Notes under the pieces: generated by a model
Database searches by the model: none
The model's input: the letters and a program-made list of their open reading frames with translations, nothing else
What the model was told of the DNA's origin: nothing
Part shown: piece by piece, positions 7,920 to 17,398 of the stretch
How the letters are laid out: each line of letters starts with the position of its first letter
Position numbering within the stretch: the first letter of the stretch is position 1
Source of the DNA: Erythrobacter litoralis HTCC2594
Lineage (GTDB): Bacteria > Pseudomonadota > Alphaproteobacteria > Sphingomonadales > Sphingomonadaceae
DNA: 64,000 nt
Assembly (NCBI RefSeq): GCF_000013005.1
Contig: NC_007722.1
Location: 2,423,501-2,487,500, forward strand
Reading direction: 5' to 3'
Program-made: the position numbers and the translations under genes

Positions 7920-8777
7920 TCAAAAGAACGCCAACAGCGCGCAACCCATGGCGACGCGGTAGAAGACGAACACAAGCATCGAAGCGCGCTTCAGGAAATT
8001 CATCAAGAAGGCCATGGTGAGGAAGGCCGCAATGAAGGTCAGCACCCCTGCGATCAATGCATCCATTGCGAGGGTAGCGCCCGCTTCGAAAATTTCGGGC
8101 ACGATCAGCACGCCTGCACCGGCCACCGCCGGGATCGACAGCAGGAAGGAGAAGCGCGCCGATTCGTAGCGCGAATAGCCCAGTGCCCGCGCCGCCGTCA
8201 TGGTCACGCCCGAACGGCTGGTACCGGGAATGATCGCCAGCGCCTGCGCGATGCCGACGATCAGTCCGTCGCGCCAGCTCATATCCTCGAACTTCTTCAC
8301 TTCCTTGCCGAGCCAGTCGGCGAGACCGAGCGCGATACCGTAGACGATGAGGTTGAAAGCGATGAGATCGGTAAAGCGGATCGAGCTCATCAGGTCGTCG
8401 TCGATCACGGTGATATTGAACCATGTCTCCGCAATCGAATTGAACGCGCCGAGCTTGATCGCAAGGCCGAACGCGACCGCCGGGATGGTCCCCAGTACGA
8501 TCCACCAGAACAGCCGCCGCTCGCTCGGCGCATCGGGCCGGTCGGTTCCGATGCCGATGCTCGCAAAGCCGCCGCGCGCGAGCGTGAGCACGTCCTTGAA
8601 GAAATAGACGATGATCGCAAGCAGCGAGCCGACATGCACCGCCACGTCGATCAGCGGGCCCTGGTCGGGAAACTCGGTAAAATTGGGGATCAGGATCAGG
8701 TGTCCCGACGACGAGATCGGGAGAAACTCCGTGATCCCCTGGACCACCGCGATGATGAGGAGCTGCAGGAATGTCAT
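7920..8777 (-). CDS. uppP: Undecaprenyl-diphosphatase
   Basis: This 285-residue polytopic membrane enzyme (BacA/UppP family) dephosphorylates undecaprenyl diphosphate, recycling the lipid carrier for peptidoglycan, LPS and exopolysaccharide units. Signature 1 is QGITEFLPISSSGHLIL near the N-terminus; signature 2 is IPGTSRSGVTMTAARALG in the middle. Membrane segments are spread over the whole chain and length is typical. It is relevant to the large exopolysaccharide locus downstream, which draws on the same carrier. The gene is on its own with a family A repeat about 65 bases upstream of its start. Confidence 0.95.
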   Translation of the reverse strand: MTFLQLLIIAVVQGITEFLPISSSGHLILIPNFTEFPDQGPLIDVAVHVGSLLAIIVYFFKDVLTLARGGFASIGIGTDRPDAPSERRLFWWIVLGTIPAVAFGLAIKLGAFNSIAETWFNITVIDDDLMSSIRFTDLIAFNLIVYGIALGLADWLGKEVKKFEDMSWRDGLIVGIAQALAIIPGTSRSGVTMTAARALGYSRYESARFSFLLSIPAVAGAGVLIVPEIFEAGATLAMDALIAGVLTFIAAFLTMAFLMNFLKRASMLVFVFYRVAMGCALLAFF

Positions 8778-8842
8778 GGCGGAGGTCCGACCCTTTGCAA
8801 ATGCACCGCGATTGCGGACGCAGCGCCCTTACCCACCCCCAT

Positions 8843-8864
8843 CCCCTCCCGCAAGCGGGAGGGG
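8843..8864. repeat. Palindromic extragenic repeat (family A core)
   Basis: The arms CCCCTCCCGC / GCGGGAGGGG are identical to those inside the 1852-1965 element, here with an AA loop. It lies between uppP and the M13 peptidase gene. The outer arms of the longer element are not clearly present. Confidence 0.75.
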
Positions 8865-8937
8865 CGCGAGACTTCATCGGGCCCGGGTGTCTTGGGGGGC
8901 GAGCGCTAGTCTTAGCGGTGCGGGCTTGGCTCTATCC

Positions 8938-11091
8938 CTACCAAATTCTCACACGTTCTTCGGGCGGGAGGTAAAGTTTGTCGTCTTCCGTCACGTTGAA
9001 AGCATCGTACCAGGCATCGATGTTCCGCACGACGCCATTGACGCGATATTCTTCCGGACTGTGGCTGTCGGTGCGCAGGCGCTGGCGATAGTTCTCTTCC
9101 CGCTGCGCCGAACGCCAGACCTGTGCCCAGGCGAGGAAGAAGCGCTGGTCGCCGCTGAGCCCGTCGATCACCGGAACGTCCTGCCCTGCGGTCGCGATCT
9201 TGTAAGCGCGATAGGCAAGGCTGAGCCCGCCCAGGTCGCCGATATTCTCGCCCAGCGTGAAGCGCCCATTGACACAGGTTTCGCCGTCGTCGAGCGGGCA
9301 GAAAGCGTCATATTGCGCGACCAGCGCGTCGCCCCGCTCGTCGAAATTGGCGCGATCCTGGTCCGTCCACCAGTTCTCGAGCTTGCCGGTGGCGTCGTAT
9401 TTCGAGCCCTGGTCGTCGAAGCCATGGCCGATCTCGTGGCCGATGACACCGCCGATCGCGCCGTAGTTCACCGCCGGGTCCGCGGTCAGCCCGAAGAAGG
9501 GCTGCTGCAGGATCGCGGCCGGAAAAACGATCTCGTTCTTGGTCGGGTTGTAATAGGCGTTGACCGTCTGCGGAGTCATGAACCACTCGGTGCGGTCGAT
9601 CGGCTGGCCCAGCTTGGCGACATTGTCCTCGAGCTGCCAGGCATCCGCTGCCAGCGAATTGGCGATGGGGTCGTCGGGCGTCACTGCAAGACCCTCGTAC
9701 ACCTCCAGATTGTCGCGATAGCCGATCTTGGGATCGAAGCTGGCAAGCTTGGCCAGCGCCTGCTCCTTGGTCTCTTCGCCCATCCACTCGATCTCGTCGA
9801 TCGACTGCGCCATCGCCTTGCGCAGGTTCACGACCAGTTCTTCCATCGCCGCCTTGTTCTCGGGTGGGAAATAGCGCTCCACATAGCTCGCGCCGACGAG
9901 CTCGCCGAGCGCGCCCTCGGTGGCGGCGATCGCACGCTTCCAGCGCGGACGCTGCTCCGGCGTCCCGCGCAGGGTCTTGTCGTAGAGTTCGAACTGCGCC
10001 TCGTCGTATTTCTTCGGCAACAGGTGGTTGTGGTCGGAGATGAATTCCTTGATCGTCCACGCCTGCAGCGTCGCCACCGGCGTTTGGTTGAGAAGGCCCA
10101 TCATCCCGGGAAGACCGCTGCCGATCTGCGCGAGCTGCTCCTCGGTAAGCCCCAGTGCCCTGGCCCGCTCGTCCGACGGCGGCATCGCGGAAACGACGAA
10201 TTTTGGCGATGCGGCAAAGCCGATCTTCTCCAGCATCGCCTGCACCGGCACATCGCCGGACAAGGCCGCAAGCTCGTCTGCCGACAGCGCATGGTAGGTA
10301 AGGTCGCGGTTGCGGCGGGCCGTGCGCTCCCAGATCACGTCGCGCGCCATCTTTTCTTCGAGCGCATACACCGCCTCGGCGGTCGCCACCGGATCGTCAT
10401 AGCCACCCGCTTCGAGCATCATGGCCATGTAATCCTTGTACTTCTGCTGGATTTCGCGGCCCTTCTCGCTGTCGTCGAGGTAATAGTCGCGATCGGGCAG
10501 CCCGAGGCCGCCAATGCCGATATAGGCGACATACTGGTCTGGCTGCTTGGCATCGACATTCACGAAACCGCCAATCGGCGAGGAATAGCCCGCTTCGGCC
10601 CAGATCATCGCCAGTTCGTCCAGTGTCGTCGCTGCGGCGATGCGGCTGACATAGGGCTGGATCGGCGCAAGGCCGCGGGCTTCGATGGCATCGGTATCGA
10701 GGAAGGCGTTGTAAGTGTCGACAATGCGACGCTCGTCATGGGAAAGCGACTCGCGGGGCCTGGCGACCAGTTCGTCGATCAACGTTTTCACGTCCTCGGT
10801 CGATTTTTCGCGCAGCAGGTTGAATGCGCCGAAGCGGCTGAATTCGGCCGGGAGCGGATTGGCATCGAGCCATTCCTGGTTGACGTAGGCGAAGAAGTCG
10901 TCGCCCGGATCTACCGTATCGGACAACAGGTCGGGATCGACGCCCCAGCTGCCGAAGCTCATCGTCGGCGTCCGGTCTTCCTCCAGATAGTCGGCCTGGT
11001 TGGGATCGGTCTCTCCGCTCTGAGCCGTAGCAGGTGCAGCGAGAGCAAGCGCAAAGGCGCTCGCGGAAGTGGCGAAAACGGTGCGGATCAT
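8938..11091 (-). CDS. M13 family metalloendopeptidase (PepO/neprilysin-like), exported
   Basis: The protein has 717 residues. An N-terminal signal peptide (MIRTVFATSASAFALALAAPATAQ) indicates export to the periplasm. The zinc site HEIGHGFDDQG (HExxH) and the downstream third-ligand motif GENIGDLGG are both present, and the N-terminal M13 domain opens with SVDPGDDFFAYVN-like sequence, as usual. Family length is normal. These enzymes cleave small peptides at the amino side of hydrophobic residues. The gene stands alone between uppP and the ABC exporter; a 141-base upstream gap should hold its promoter. Confidence 0.93.
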   Translation of the reverse strand: MIRTVFATSASAFALALAAPATAQSGETDPNQADYLEEDRTPTMSFGSWGVDPDLLSDTVDPGDDFFAYVNQEWLDANPLPAEFSRFGAFNLLREKSTEDVKTLIDELVARPRESLSHDERRIVDTYNAFLDTDAIEARGLAPIQPYVSRIAAATTLDELAMIWAEAGYSSPIGGFVNVDAKQPDQYVAYIGIGGLGLPDRDYYLDDSEKGREIQQKYKDYMAMMLEAGGYDDPVATAEAVYALEEKMARDVIWERTARRNRDLTYHALSADELAALSGDVPVQAMLEKIGFAASPKFVVSAMPPSDERARALGLTEEQLAQIGSGLPGMMGLLNQTPVATLQAWTIKEFISDHNHLLPKKYDEAQFELYDKTLRGTPEQRPRWKRAIAATEGALGELVGASYVERYFPPENKAAMEELVVNLRKAMAQSIDEIEWMGEETKEQALAKLASFDPKIGYRDNLEVYEGLAVTPDDPIANSLAADAWQLEDNVAKLGQPIDRTEWFMTPQTVNAYYNPTKNEIVFPAAILQQPFFGLTADPAVNYGAIGGVIGHEIGHGFDDQGSKYDATGKLENWWTDQDRANFDERGDALVAQYDAFCPLDDGETCVNGRFTLGENIGDLGGLSLAYRAYKIATAGQDVPVIDGLSGDQRFFLAWAQVWRSAQREENYRQRLRTDSHSPEEYRVNGVVRNIDAWYDAFNVTEDDKLYLPPEERVRIW

Positions 11092-11232
11092 GGGAGAGCC
11101 CCCTCTCGATTGGACGATATTCCGGAGCGACCGTCCGGGATTTCAGAATACCGGCATAGAGCGATTGCCGCGCGAATGCAGTCATTCATCGGCTGGGAAC
11201 GCCATCCGTCGAAAATCCGGCGCTGGGCGACG

Positions 11233-13092
11233 TCAGGCCGCGCCGGCCTGCGGCATGTCGAATTGCAGCTTGGCCAGCCGCGCATAGAGCCCGCCCGCCG
11301 CCGTCAATTGCCGATGCGTGCCCTGCTCGACGATCCGGCCGTCTTCCATCACCACGATGCGATCCGCCGCGCGGACGGTCGCCAGGCGGTGCGCGATGAC
11401 CAGCGTGGTGCGGTCTTCCATCAACTGCTCGAGCGCATCCTGCACCAGCCGCTCGCTTTCCGCATCGAGCGCGCTGGTGGCTTCGTCGAGCAGCAGGATC
11501 GGTGCATCGCGCAGCACCGCGCGGGCGATGGCGATGCGCTGTTGCTGGCCGCCCGACAGCCGCGTGCCGTCCTCGCCCAGGAAGGTGTCGAGCCCCTCGG
11601 GCAGCGCGCGCAGGAATTCCTCCGCATTGGCGGCACGGGCAGCTTCCCAGATGGCCTCGTCGCTCGCGTACCAATTGCCGTAGCGCAGATTGTCGCGGGC
11701 ATTGGCGCTGAACAGCACGCCATCCTGCGGGACGAAGGCAATGCGCTCGCGCACGTCGCGCGGATCGACACTGGTCAGCGGAATGCCGTCGAGCCGGACG
11801 GTGCCCGCCTGCGGATCGTAGAAGCGTTCGGCAAGCTGGAAGATAGTCGACTTGCCCGCACCCGAGGGGCCGACGATAGCCACGGTTTCGCCCGGCTCGA
11901 CCTCCAGCGTAAAGTCGCGCAGTGCGGGCGGCTCGGGCCGGGTAGGGTAACGAAAAGTGACGTTGCGGAAAGAAAGGCTTCCGCGCGCAGGGGTGGGCAA
12001 CGATTGCGGGCGGGCGGGCGGCGCGATCTGGGCCGAAGCGGTGAGCAATTCATTCAAGCGGCTCGCCGCGCCTGCGCCGCGCAGCAAGTCGCCATAGACC
12101 TCGGTCAGCGAACCGAAAGCGCCCGCGACGAGGCCGCCGGTGATGACAAAGGCAGCAATCGTGCCGCCCGAAATCGCGCCTTCGCTCACGCCCACTGCGC
12201 CGCGCCACATCAGCAGGGTGATGGAGCCGAAGATCAGCAGGATGATAACCGAAGTCATCGCGGCGCGGATCAGTATGCGGCGTTTGGCGACGGAGAATAT
12301 CTGCTCGACCGCTTCCCCGAACCGCGTTGTCTCGCGGGTTTCCTGATTGAAACTCTGGACAATTTTCATGGCCGACAGGACTTCGGTGACCATCGCGCCG
12401 ACATCGGCAACCCGGTCCTGGCTGGTGCGCGAGACATTGCGCAGTCGCCGCCCGAATACCGTGATCGGGATCACAACGGCGGGGATGACCAGCGCCATGC
12501 CGAGCGTCAGCGACGGGGCGAGATAGAACAGGTAGATCGTGCCGCCGATCGCCATCAGCGTGTTGCGCAGCGCCACGGAGACGGTCGTGCCGACGACCTG
12601 CTCGATAATCGCCGTATCGCTGGTCATGCGGCTGGAGATTTCCTTGGGGCTGTTCTCTTCGTAAAAGCCCGGTTCCTGCCGCAGCAGGTTGGCGTGCACT
12701 TTCAGGCGGATATCGGCGACCACCCGCTCGCCGATCCAGCTGACGAAATAGAACCGCAGCGCCGTGCCGATCGCCAGCACACCGACGATCATCAGCAGAT
12801 AGCGGAACCAGCGTCCGATATTGGCCGGATCGCCGTTACCGCCGAAGCCGTTATCGATGATCAGCTTGAAGCCCGCGGGGATTGCCAACGTCGCCGCCGC
12901 CGTAATCAGCAAGGCGAAGAATGCCAGCGCCACCTTGTCGGGATATTTCGCCGCCTCGCGATAGATCATCCGCAGCGGCCCGAGCGAGCGACGCTTTGGC
13001 TCGGCGCCCTGCTCCGGCTCGCCTTCGAACAGGCGCTGGGCCGAAGCGGGGTCGGAAGACGATGCTGCAGGGAAGGGTTCGGTATCGGACAT
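11233..13092 (-). CDS. ABC transporter, fused permease and ATPase (MsbA-like exporter)
   Basis: This 619-residue half-transporter has an N-terminal six-helix membrane domain (about residues 50-340) and a C-terminal ATPase. Walker A is VGPSGAGKST, the signature is LSGGQQQR and Walker B/D-loop is ILLLDEATSALD. It should function as a homodimeric exporter. Sequence style fits the MsbA/LipidA or multidrug type IV exporters; no partner gene or adaptor is adjacent, so the substrate is undecided. It is divergent from the PHA depolymerase gene with 175 bases between starts. Confidence 0.9.
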   Translation of the reverse strand: MSDTEPFPAASSSDPASAQRLFEGEPEQGAEPKRRSLGPLRMIYREAAKYPDKVALAFFALLITAAATLAIPAGFKLIIDNGFGGNGDPANIGRWFRYLLMIVGVLAIGTALRFYFVSWIGERVVADIRLKVHANLLRQEPGFYEENSPKEISSRMTSDTAIIEQVVGTTVSVALRNTLMAIGGTIYLFYLAPSLTLGMALVIPAVVIPITVFGRRLRNVSRTSQDRVADVGAMVTEVLSAMKIVQSFNQETRETTRFGEAVEQIFSVAKRRILIRAAMTSVIILLIFGSITLLMWRGAVGVSEGAISGGTIAAFVITGGLVAGAFGSLTEVYGDLLRGAGAASRLNELLTASAQIAPPARPQSLPTPARGSLSFRNVTFRYPTRPEPPALRDFTLEVEPGETVAIVGPSGAGKSTIFQLAERFYDPQAGTVRLDGIPLTSVDPRDVRERIAFVPQDGVLFSANARDNLRYGNWYASDEAIWEAARAANAEEFLRALPEGLDTFLGEDGTRLSGGQQQRIAIARAVLRDAPILLLDEATSALDAESERLVQDALEQLMEDRTTLVIAHRLATVRAADRIVVMEDGRIVEQGTHRQLTAAGGLYARLAKLQFDMPQAGAA

Positions 13093-13166
13093 CCGCCTTG
13101 GCCCCTAGCGCTCCATTCCGGCAAAATCCACAACGGCAAAAGGGCCGGGTGGGCATGGACAAGGAT

Positions 13167-13181
13167 TTGTGCATTGCACAA
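13167..13181. promoter_or_regulatory. Candidate PhaR-type operator (TGC-N3-GCA palindrome)
   Basis: TTGTGCATTGCACAA is a perfect 15-base inverted repeat around a 3-base centre, about 87 bases upstream of the PHA depolymerase start. PhaR repressors of PHA genes in alphaproteobacteria are known to recognise TGC-N3-GCA-type sites. A third TGC follows at once (AATGCAT). The match and position are seen; the regulator assignment is inferred. Confidence 0.45.
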
Positions 13182-13267
13182 TGCATCGATAGGGGCCACA
13201 TTCGTGCCAACCACGGGCTGGGAGAGCCCGCAAGGGGAGCCGGAGAGCTCCACGCAGGGGAAACGCA

Positions 13268-14515
13268 TTGCTTTACCAAGCCTATGAATTGCAGCGCAAT
13301 TGGCTCAATTCGGTCAGTTCCATGGCCTCGATGAGCGCCGAGATGCTGACCAGCCCGGCCAATCCGCTGAGCCATTTCGGTATCGGCTCCATGACCGCCA
13401 ACGCGCTCGATGTGTTCGCACACGCCACGGCGAGCTACGCCAAACCGGCTTTCGGTATTACCGAAATCGAGAAAGACGGCGAACTTCACCCGGTCGAGGA
13501 AGCGACCGTGGTCAACCGCCCGTTCGGCGACTTGAAGCGCTTCCGGCACACCGGCCTGCCCGAAAGCTCGCCCCGGCTGCTGATCGTGGCACCGATGAGC
13601 GGGCACTATGCCACGCTGCTGCGCGGTACGGTCGAGCGCATGCTGCAAAGCTGCATCGTCTACATCACCGATTGGGCCGATGCGAAGCTGGTGCCGATGC
13701 ACGAGGGCCATTTCGACCTCGACGATTACATCGATTACCTGATGGAATTCCTCGAACAGATCCGCGTGGAGAGTGACGGCCAGCGCCCTCATATGATGGC
13801 GGTGTGCCAGCCTTCTGTCCCGGCCTTTGCCGCGACTGCGCTGCTCAATCAGAACAATTCGCCCGCCACCCCGCTGACGCTGACGATGATGGGCGGCCCG
13901 ATCGACACGCGCGAAAGCCCGACCAGCGTCAACGACCATGCCATGAACCGTCCGATCGAATGGTTTCGCCAGTCGGTGATCGCGACCGTGCCGATGCAGC
14001 ATCGCGGCGCCGGACGCCGGGTCTATCCCGGCTTCATGCAGCTTTCGGCCTTCATGAGCATGAATCTCGGCAACCACATGATGAGCCATTACGAGATGTT
14101 CAAACATCTCACCGCCGGAGATGAAGAGAGCGCGCAGGCCACCAAGGATTTCTACGACGAGTATCGCGCGGTGTGCGATATGACCGCTGAATTCTACCTC
14201 CAGACGGTCGAGGAGGTGTTCCAGAAGCACTCGATCCCCAACGGCACGTTCCGCCATCGGGGCGAGCTCGTGGATCTCGATGCCATCACGGACACTGCAC
14301 TATTGGCCATCGAAGGCGAACGCGACGACATCTCGGGCCTCGGCCAGACCAAGGCCGCGCTCGACCTGGCCGATTGCCTGCCCGATGCCAAGAAGCGGTA
14401 CTTCATGGCCGAGGGCGCGGGGCACTACGGCATCTTCAACGGCAGCAAATGGCGCGACATGATCGCTCCTGTCGTCGAAGAGTTCATCGACGAACACGGG
14501 GCTGTTCGCGCCTAG
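13268..14515 (+). CDS. phaZ: Intracellular polyhydroxyalkanoate depolymerase
   Basis: The 415-residue protein matches the intracellular poly(3-hydroxybutyrate) depolymerase family, which mobilises stored PHA granules in the cytoplasm. It has no signal peptide. The expected Cys nucleophile is C180 in AVCQPSVPAFA, and the C-terminal AEGAGHYGIFNGSKWRDMIAP carries the likely catalytic His. The N-terminus (MLYQAYELQRNWLNSV) is characteristic. The upstream gap holds a palindromic TGC-N3-GCA site. Its 3' end overlaps the convergent DUF4126 gene by 4 bases. A thiolase and a MaoC hydratase lie nearby and a phaB-type reductase at 58.4 kb; no PHA synthase is in the window. Confidence 0.93.
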   Translation: MLYQAYELQRNWLNSVSSMASMSAEMLTSPANPLSHFGIGSMTANALDVFAHATASYAKPAFGITEIEKDGELHPVEEATVVNRPFGDLKRFRHTGLPESSPRLLIVAPMSGHYATLLRGTVERMLQSCIVYITDWADAKLVPMHEGHFDLDDYIDYLMEFLEQIRVESDGQRPHMMAVCQPSVPAFAATALLNQNNSPATPLTLTMMGGPIDTRESPTSVNDHAMNRPIEWFRQSVIATVPMQHRGAGRRVYPGFMQLSAFMSMNLGNHMMSHYEMFKHLTAGDEESAQATKDFYDEYRAVCDMTAEFYLQTVEEVFQKHSIPNGTFRHRGELVDLDAITDTALLAIEGERDDISGLGQTKAALDLADCLPDAKKRYFMAEGAGHYGIFNGSKWRDMIAPVVEEFIDEHGAVRA

Positions 14516-15120
14516 GTAGGCGGGCGCTCGACCTTGGGCGCCCGCAAGAAAATGCGCTTGATTACCCGCCGCGCCCATAACAGCAGTGCGATGACGAGCA
14601 CCAGCAGAGTGAAGGCGATCCCGCCTGCCACCAACGGGTTCTCGTAGGCGAGATAGAGCAGGCCCGCTGTCGCCACGTCTTCCACGGTCGACACCGCAAC
14701 ATTGCTGACCGGCTCGGGCGAGGTGTTGACCACCGCCCGCGCGCTGGCCTTGCCGCCATGGGCGAGAAAGCTGGCCCCGCCGCCGAGGATGAAGGCGATC
14801 ACCTGCGCCGCCGGGTCGGACGGATCGACGATCGCCAGCGCCAGCAGTGCCCCGCCGACCGGGCGCACCGCGGTGTGAACCGTGTCCCACAGGCTGTCGA
14901 GCCACATCACCTTGTCGGCCAAGAATTCGGCCAGCGCGGCGATGGCGGCGATGCCCATCACCCACGGATTGGCGAGCACGGTCAGGCTCTCGAGATGCTC
15001 GGGCAACGGCAATGCACCGAGCCGCATGGCGAGACCGGTGCCGAATATGCACAGGTAAAGCCGCCAGCCCGCCAACAGGCTGACACTGCCTGCGATCCCG
15101 ATGATCTCCATGATGCCCAT
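14512..15120 (-). CDS. DUF4126 domain membrane protein
   Basis: The 202-residue protein has about five hydrophobic segments and matches the DUF4126 family: MEIIGIAGSVSLLAGWRLYL at the start, ADKVMWLDSLWDTVHTAVRPVGG in the middle and TSPEPVSNVAVSTVEDV later. Members are integral inner-membrane proteins of unknown role. Length is typical and the start is the ATG at 15120. It converges on phaZ with a 4-base overlap. Nothing in the surroundings indicates a function. Confidence 0.85.
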   Translation of the reverse strand: MGIMEIIGIAGSVSLLAGWRLYLCIFGTGLAMRLGALPLPEHLESLTVLANPWVMGIAAIAALAEFLADKVMWLDSLWDTVHTAVRPVGGALLALAIVDPSDPAAQVIAFILGGGASFLAHGGKASARAVVNTSPEPVSNVAVSTVEDVATAGLLYLAYENPLVAGGIAFTLLVLVIALLLWARRVIKRIFLRAPKVERPPT

Positions 15121-15429
15121 TCTCTTTGTGTAGCCTCAAACGCCGGCGGATGCATCCGCATCGTTGGCTTTCCTCGCTCACGCGACCTGAAGGCCGCATC
15201 GCTGCGGGCGGCCTTGCAGGTGACCTTTGGTCAGCTGCGTCTTCGACTTCGCTTCCGGCCTTGCGAGGCCTCTCGGCCTCGAAATCAGCGCAAGAAAAAG
15301 GCGGCGCAGGAAGACCCAAACGCCGCCTTTTGATCTTGGTCACGGCATCAAAGCGCGACTGCGCGTCGGCCGGTCAGGCCGCCTCCGCGGAGGTGGCGCG
15401 ACGCGCCTACCGCGAGCGCAAGAGACTCA
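15121..15429. other. 309-base gene-free stretch
   Basis: I find no convincing gene here. Apart from the terminator at 15295-15331 it contains short GC-rich inverted repeats, such as GCCGCCTCCGCGGAGGTGGC near 15378. Codon use in all frames looks random. It may be a decayed remnant or a mosaic of extragenic repeats. Confidence 0.5.
15295..15331 (-). terminator. Rho-independent terminator of the thiolase gene
   Basis: On the minus strand the stem GGCGGCG / CGCCGCC is followed by TTTTTCTT. It lies about 100 bases beyond the stop of the minus-strand thiolase gene. Confidence 0.8.
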
Positions 15430-16611
15430 TTAAAACACCTCGAACATGCCCGCAGCGCCCATGCCGCCACCGACGCACATGGTGACGACGACATATTTCG
15501 CGCCGCGGCGCTTGCCTTCGATCAGCGCGTGGCCGACGCAGCGCGCGCCGGTCATGCCGTAGGGGTGGCCGATCGAGATCGAGCCGCCGTTGACGTTGAG
15601 GATATCGTTGTCGATCCCGAGCTTGTCGCGGCAATAGAGGACCTGCACCGCGAAGGCTTCGTTCAATTCCCACAGGCCGACGTCGTCGTGCTTGATGCCG
15701 GTCTGTTCGAGCAGCTTGGGGATCGCGAAGACCGGGCCGATGCCCATTTCGTCGGGCTCCGTCCCCGCCACCGCCATGCCGACATAGCGACCGAGCGGCT
15801 CGAGGCCCTTCTGCTCGGCAACCTTCGCTTCCATCAGCACGCTGGCCGAGGACCCGTCCGAGAGCTGCGAAGCGTTACCGGCGGTGATGACCTTGTCCGG
15901 GCCCATGACCGGATTTAGCGACTGCAGCCCTTCCAGCGTGGTCGAGGGGCGGTTGCCTTCATCCTTGGTGATGGTGACTTCCTGGCTGGAGACTTCGCCC
16001 GTCTCCTTGTCCTTCACCATCATGGTGGTGTTGACCGGCACGATCTCGTCGTCGAACTTGCCCGCTTCCTGCCCGGCGGCGGTGCGCATCTGCGACTGCA
16101 GCGCGTATTCGTCCTGCGCTTCGCGGCTGATGCCGTAGCGCTCGGCCACCGTCTCGGCGGTCTGGAGCATCGGCATGTAGACATCCTTGTGCATCGCGAT
16201 CAGCGACTTGTCGGGCGCGACGCGCATTTCCGGGGTCTGGACCATCGAAATCGAATCCTGACCGCCGCCGACGACGATATCCATATTGTCGACGATGATC
16301 TGCTTGGCCGCGGTGCTGATCGCCATCAGGCCCGAGGAGCACTGGCGGTCGATCGTCTGCGCCGCGACGCTGACGGGAAGACCCGCACGCAGCGCGACCT
16401 GGCGGCCGATATTGCCCGACTGGGTACCCTGGGTGAGGACGCAGCCCCACACGACATCGTCGATCTCGCCGCCTTCGATCCCGGCGCGTTCGACTGCCGG
16501 GGCAAGCGAGAACGAACCGAGCGTCGCGCCGGGGGTGGCATTGAAGCCGCCCTTGTAGGCGCGGCCGATAGGGGTGCGGGCGGTGGAAACGATGACTGCG
16601 TCACGTGACAT
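15430..16611 (-). CDS. Acetyl-CoA C-acetyltransferase (thiolase)
   Basis: This is a 393-residue thiolase, biosynthetic or degradative. Catalytic residues are C91 in [10 protein letters not shown], the His in [12 protein letters not shown] and C379 in [11 protein letters not shown]. Its size and sequence fit the acetoacetyl-CoA thiolase/FadA-like branch used in fatty acid oxidation or PHA synthesis. It is followed on the same strand by its own terminator and preceded by a MaoC hydratase gene, with a family C repeat in the 94-base gap. It is a different subtype from the thiolase at 3320-4549. Nearby phaZ makes a role in PHA turnover possible but not shown. Confidence 0.92.
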   Translation of the reverse strand: MSRDAVIVSTARTPIGRAYKGGFNATPGATLGSFSLAPAVERAGIEGGEIDDVVWGCVLTQGTQSGNIGRQVALRAGLPVSVAAQTIDRQCSSGLMAISTAAKQIIVDNMDIVVGGGQDSISMVQTPEMRVAPDKSLIAMHKDVYMPMLQTAETVAERYGISREAQDEYALQSQMRTAAGQEAGKFDDEIVPVNTTMMVKDKETGEVSSQEVTITKDEGNRPSTTLEGLQSLNPVMGPDKVITAGNASQLSDGSSASVLMEAKVAEQKGLEPLGRYVGMAVAGTEPDEMGIGPVFAIPKLLEQTGIKHDDVGLWELNEAFAVQVLYCRDKLGIDNDILNVNGGSISIGHPYGMTGARCVGHALIEGKRRGAKYVVVTMCVGGGMGAAGMFEVF

Positions 16612-16626
16612 GGGAAATTCCTATTT

Positions 16627-16704
16627 CGTCATCCCAGCGAAGGCTGGGATCTGGTTAAATCTGGTGCTTGGTCGAGGGAGATCCCAGCCTTCGCTGGGAT
16701 GACG
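16627..16704. repeat. Paired inverted repeat (family C)
   Basis: The ends CGTCATCCCAGCGAAGGCTG and CAGCCTTCGCTGGGATGACG are exact inverted copies about 25 bases long each, around a core containing AATCTGGTGCTTGGTC. A second copy of the same design lies at 29195-29273. The layout is that of a REP doublet. Confidence 0.85.
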
Positions 16705-16705
16705 G

Positions 16706-17155
16706 TCAGACGAAAAACTGCGTGATCCACTCGCACATCAGTGCGGGCTTGTCCTCGCCTTCGATCTCGATGGTGATCTCGGCGGTCTGCTGCCATTGGC
16801 CGGGGCGCTTCTCGATCATTTCGACCAGCTCCCAGTGGCCGCGGATACGCTTGCCGACACGCACCGGGGCAATGAAGCGCGTCTTGTTGCCGCCGTAGTT
16901 CACGCCCATCTTCACGCCGTCGATCTTGGGCATGTCGGAATTGGCGCTGAGATAGGGGATCATCGACAGCGTCATGAAGCCGTGGACGATGGTGCCGCCG
17001 AACGGCGTCATCTTGGCCTTTTCCTCGTCGATATGGATGAACTGGTGATCGCCGGTCGCATCGGCGAACATGTTGACCTTTTCCTGTGTCATCTCGACCC
17101 ATTCGCTGGTGCCGATGTTTTCGCCGACCTTGGCTGCGAGATCCTGTGGGGACAT
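16706..17155 (-). CDS. MaoC family dehydratase / (R)-specific enoyl-CoA hydratase
   Basis: This is a 149-residue single-hotdog MaoC hydratase. The hydratase motif FADATGDHQFIHIDEEKA supplies the catalytic Asp (D36) and His (H41), followed by TPFGGTIVHGFMTLS. Such enzymes hydrate trans-2-enoyl-CoA to (R)-3-hydroxyacyl-CoA and can feed fatty acid intermediates into PHA. It precedes the thiolase gene on the same strand, separated by a family C repeat that adjoins its stop codon. Physiological substrate not determined. Confidence 0.9.
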   Translation of the reverse strand: MSPQDLAAKVGENIGTSEWVEMTQEKVNMFADATGDHQFIHIDEEKAKMTPFGGTIVHGFMTLSMIPYLSANSDMPKIDGVKMGVNYGGNKTRFIAPVRVGKRIRGHWELVEMIEKRPGQWQQTAEITIEIEGEDKPALMCEWITQFFV

Positions 17156-17398
17156 GCGCTTCGCTCCTATCCTGCGTTATCGGCGCGACTCCGAGCGTGG
17201 GCGCGCCTGTTGCTAAAGGCTCATGCCGCATCATACCGCGCGTGGCAATGGAGGTTTCCGTAAACGTCAAGCTGACGCTACGGCATCGGTTGCAATCGGA
17301 TTGCGACGGGCCGTCACCCCCATCCCTTACGCAGCTTTAACCAAGCGTCGCTATCGACGGCAGGGTGCCGGCGTTGTGCCTGCACGCATGGAGGACTC

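Noticed and set aside
8611..13287. A 1558-codon + strand open frame
   Set aside because: It runs antisense to the M13 peptidase and ABC exporter genes, both with full catalytic motifs. Its Arg/Asp-heavy sequence is the usual high-GC shadow.
15121..15429. A possible tRNA or small RNA in the gene-free stretch
   Set aside because: No T-loop or acceptor stem could be formed; the only firm structure is the thiolase terminator.
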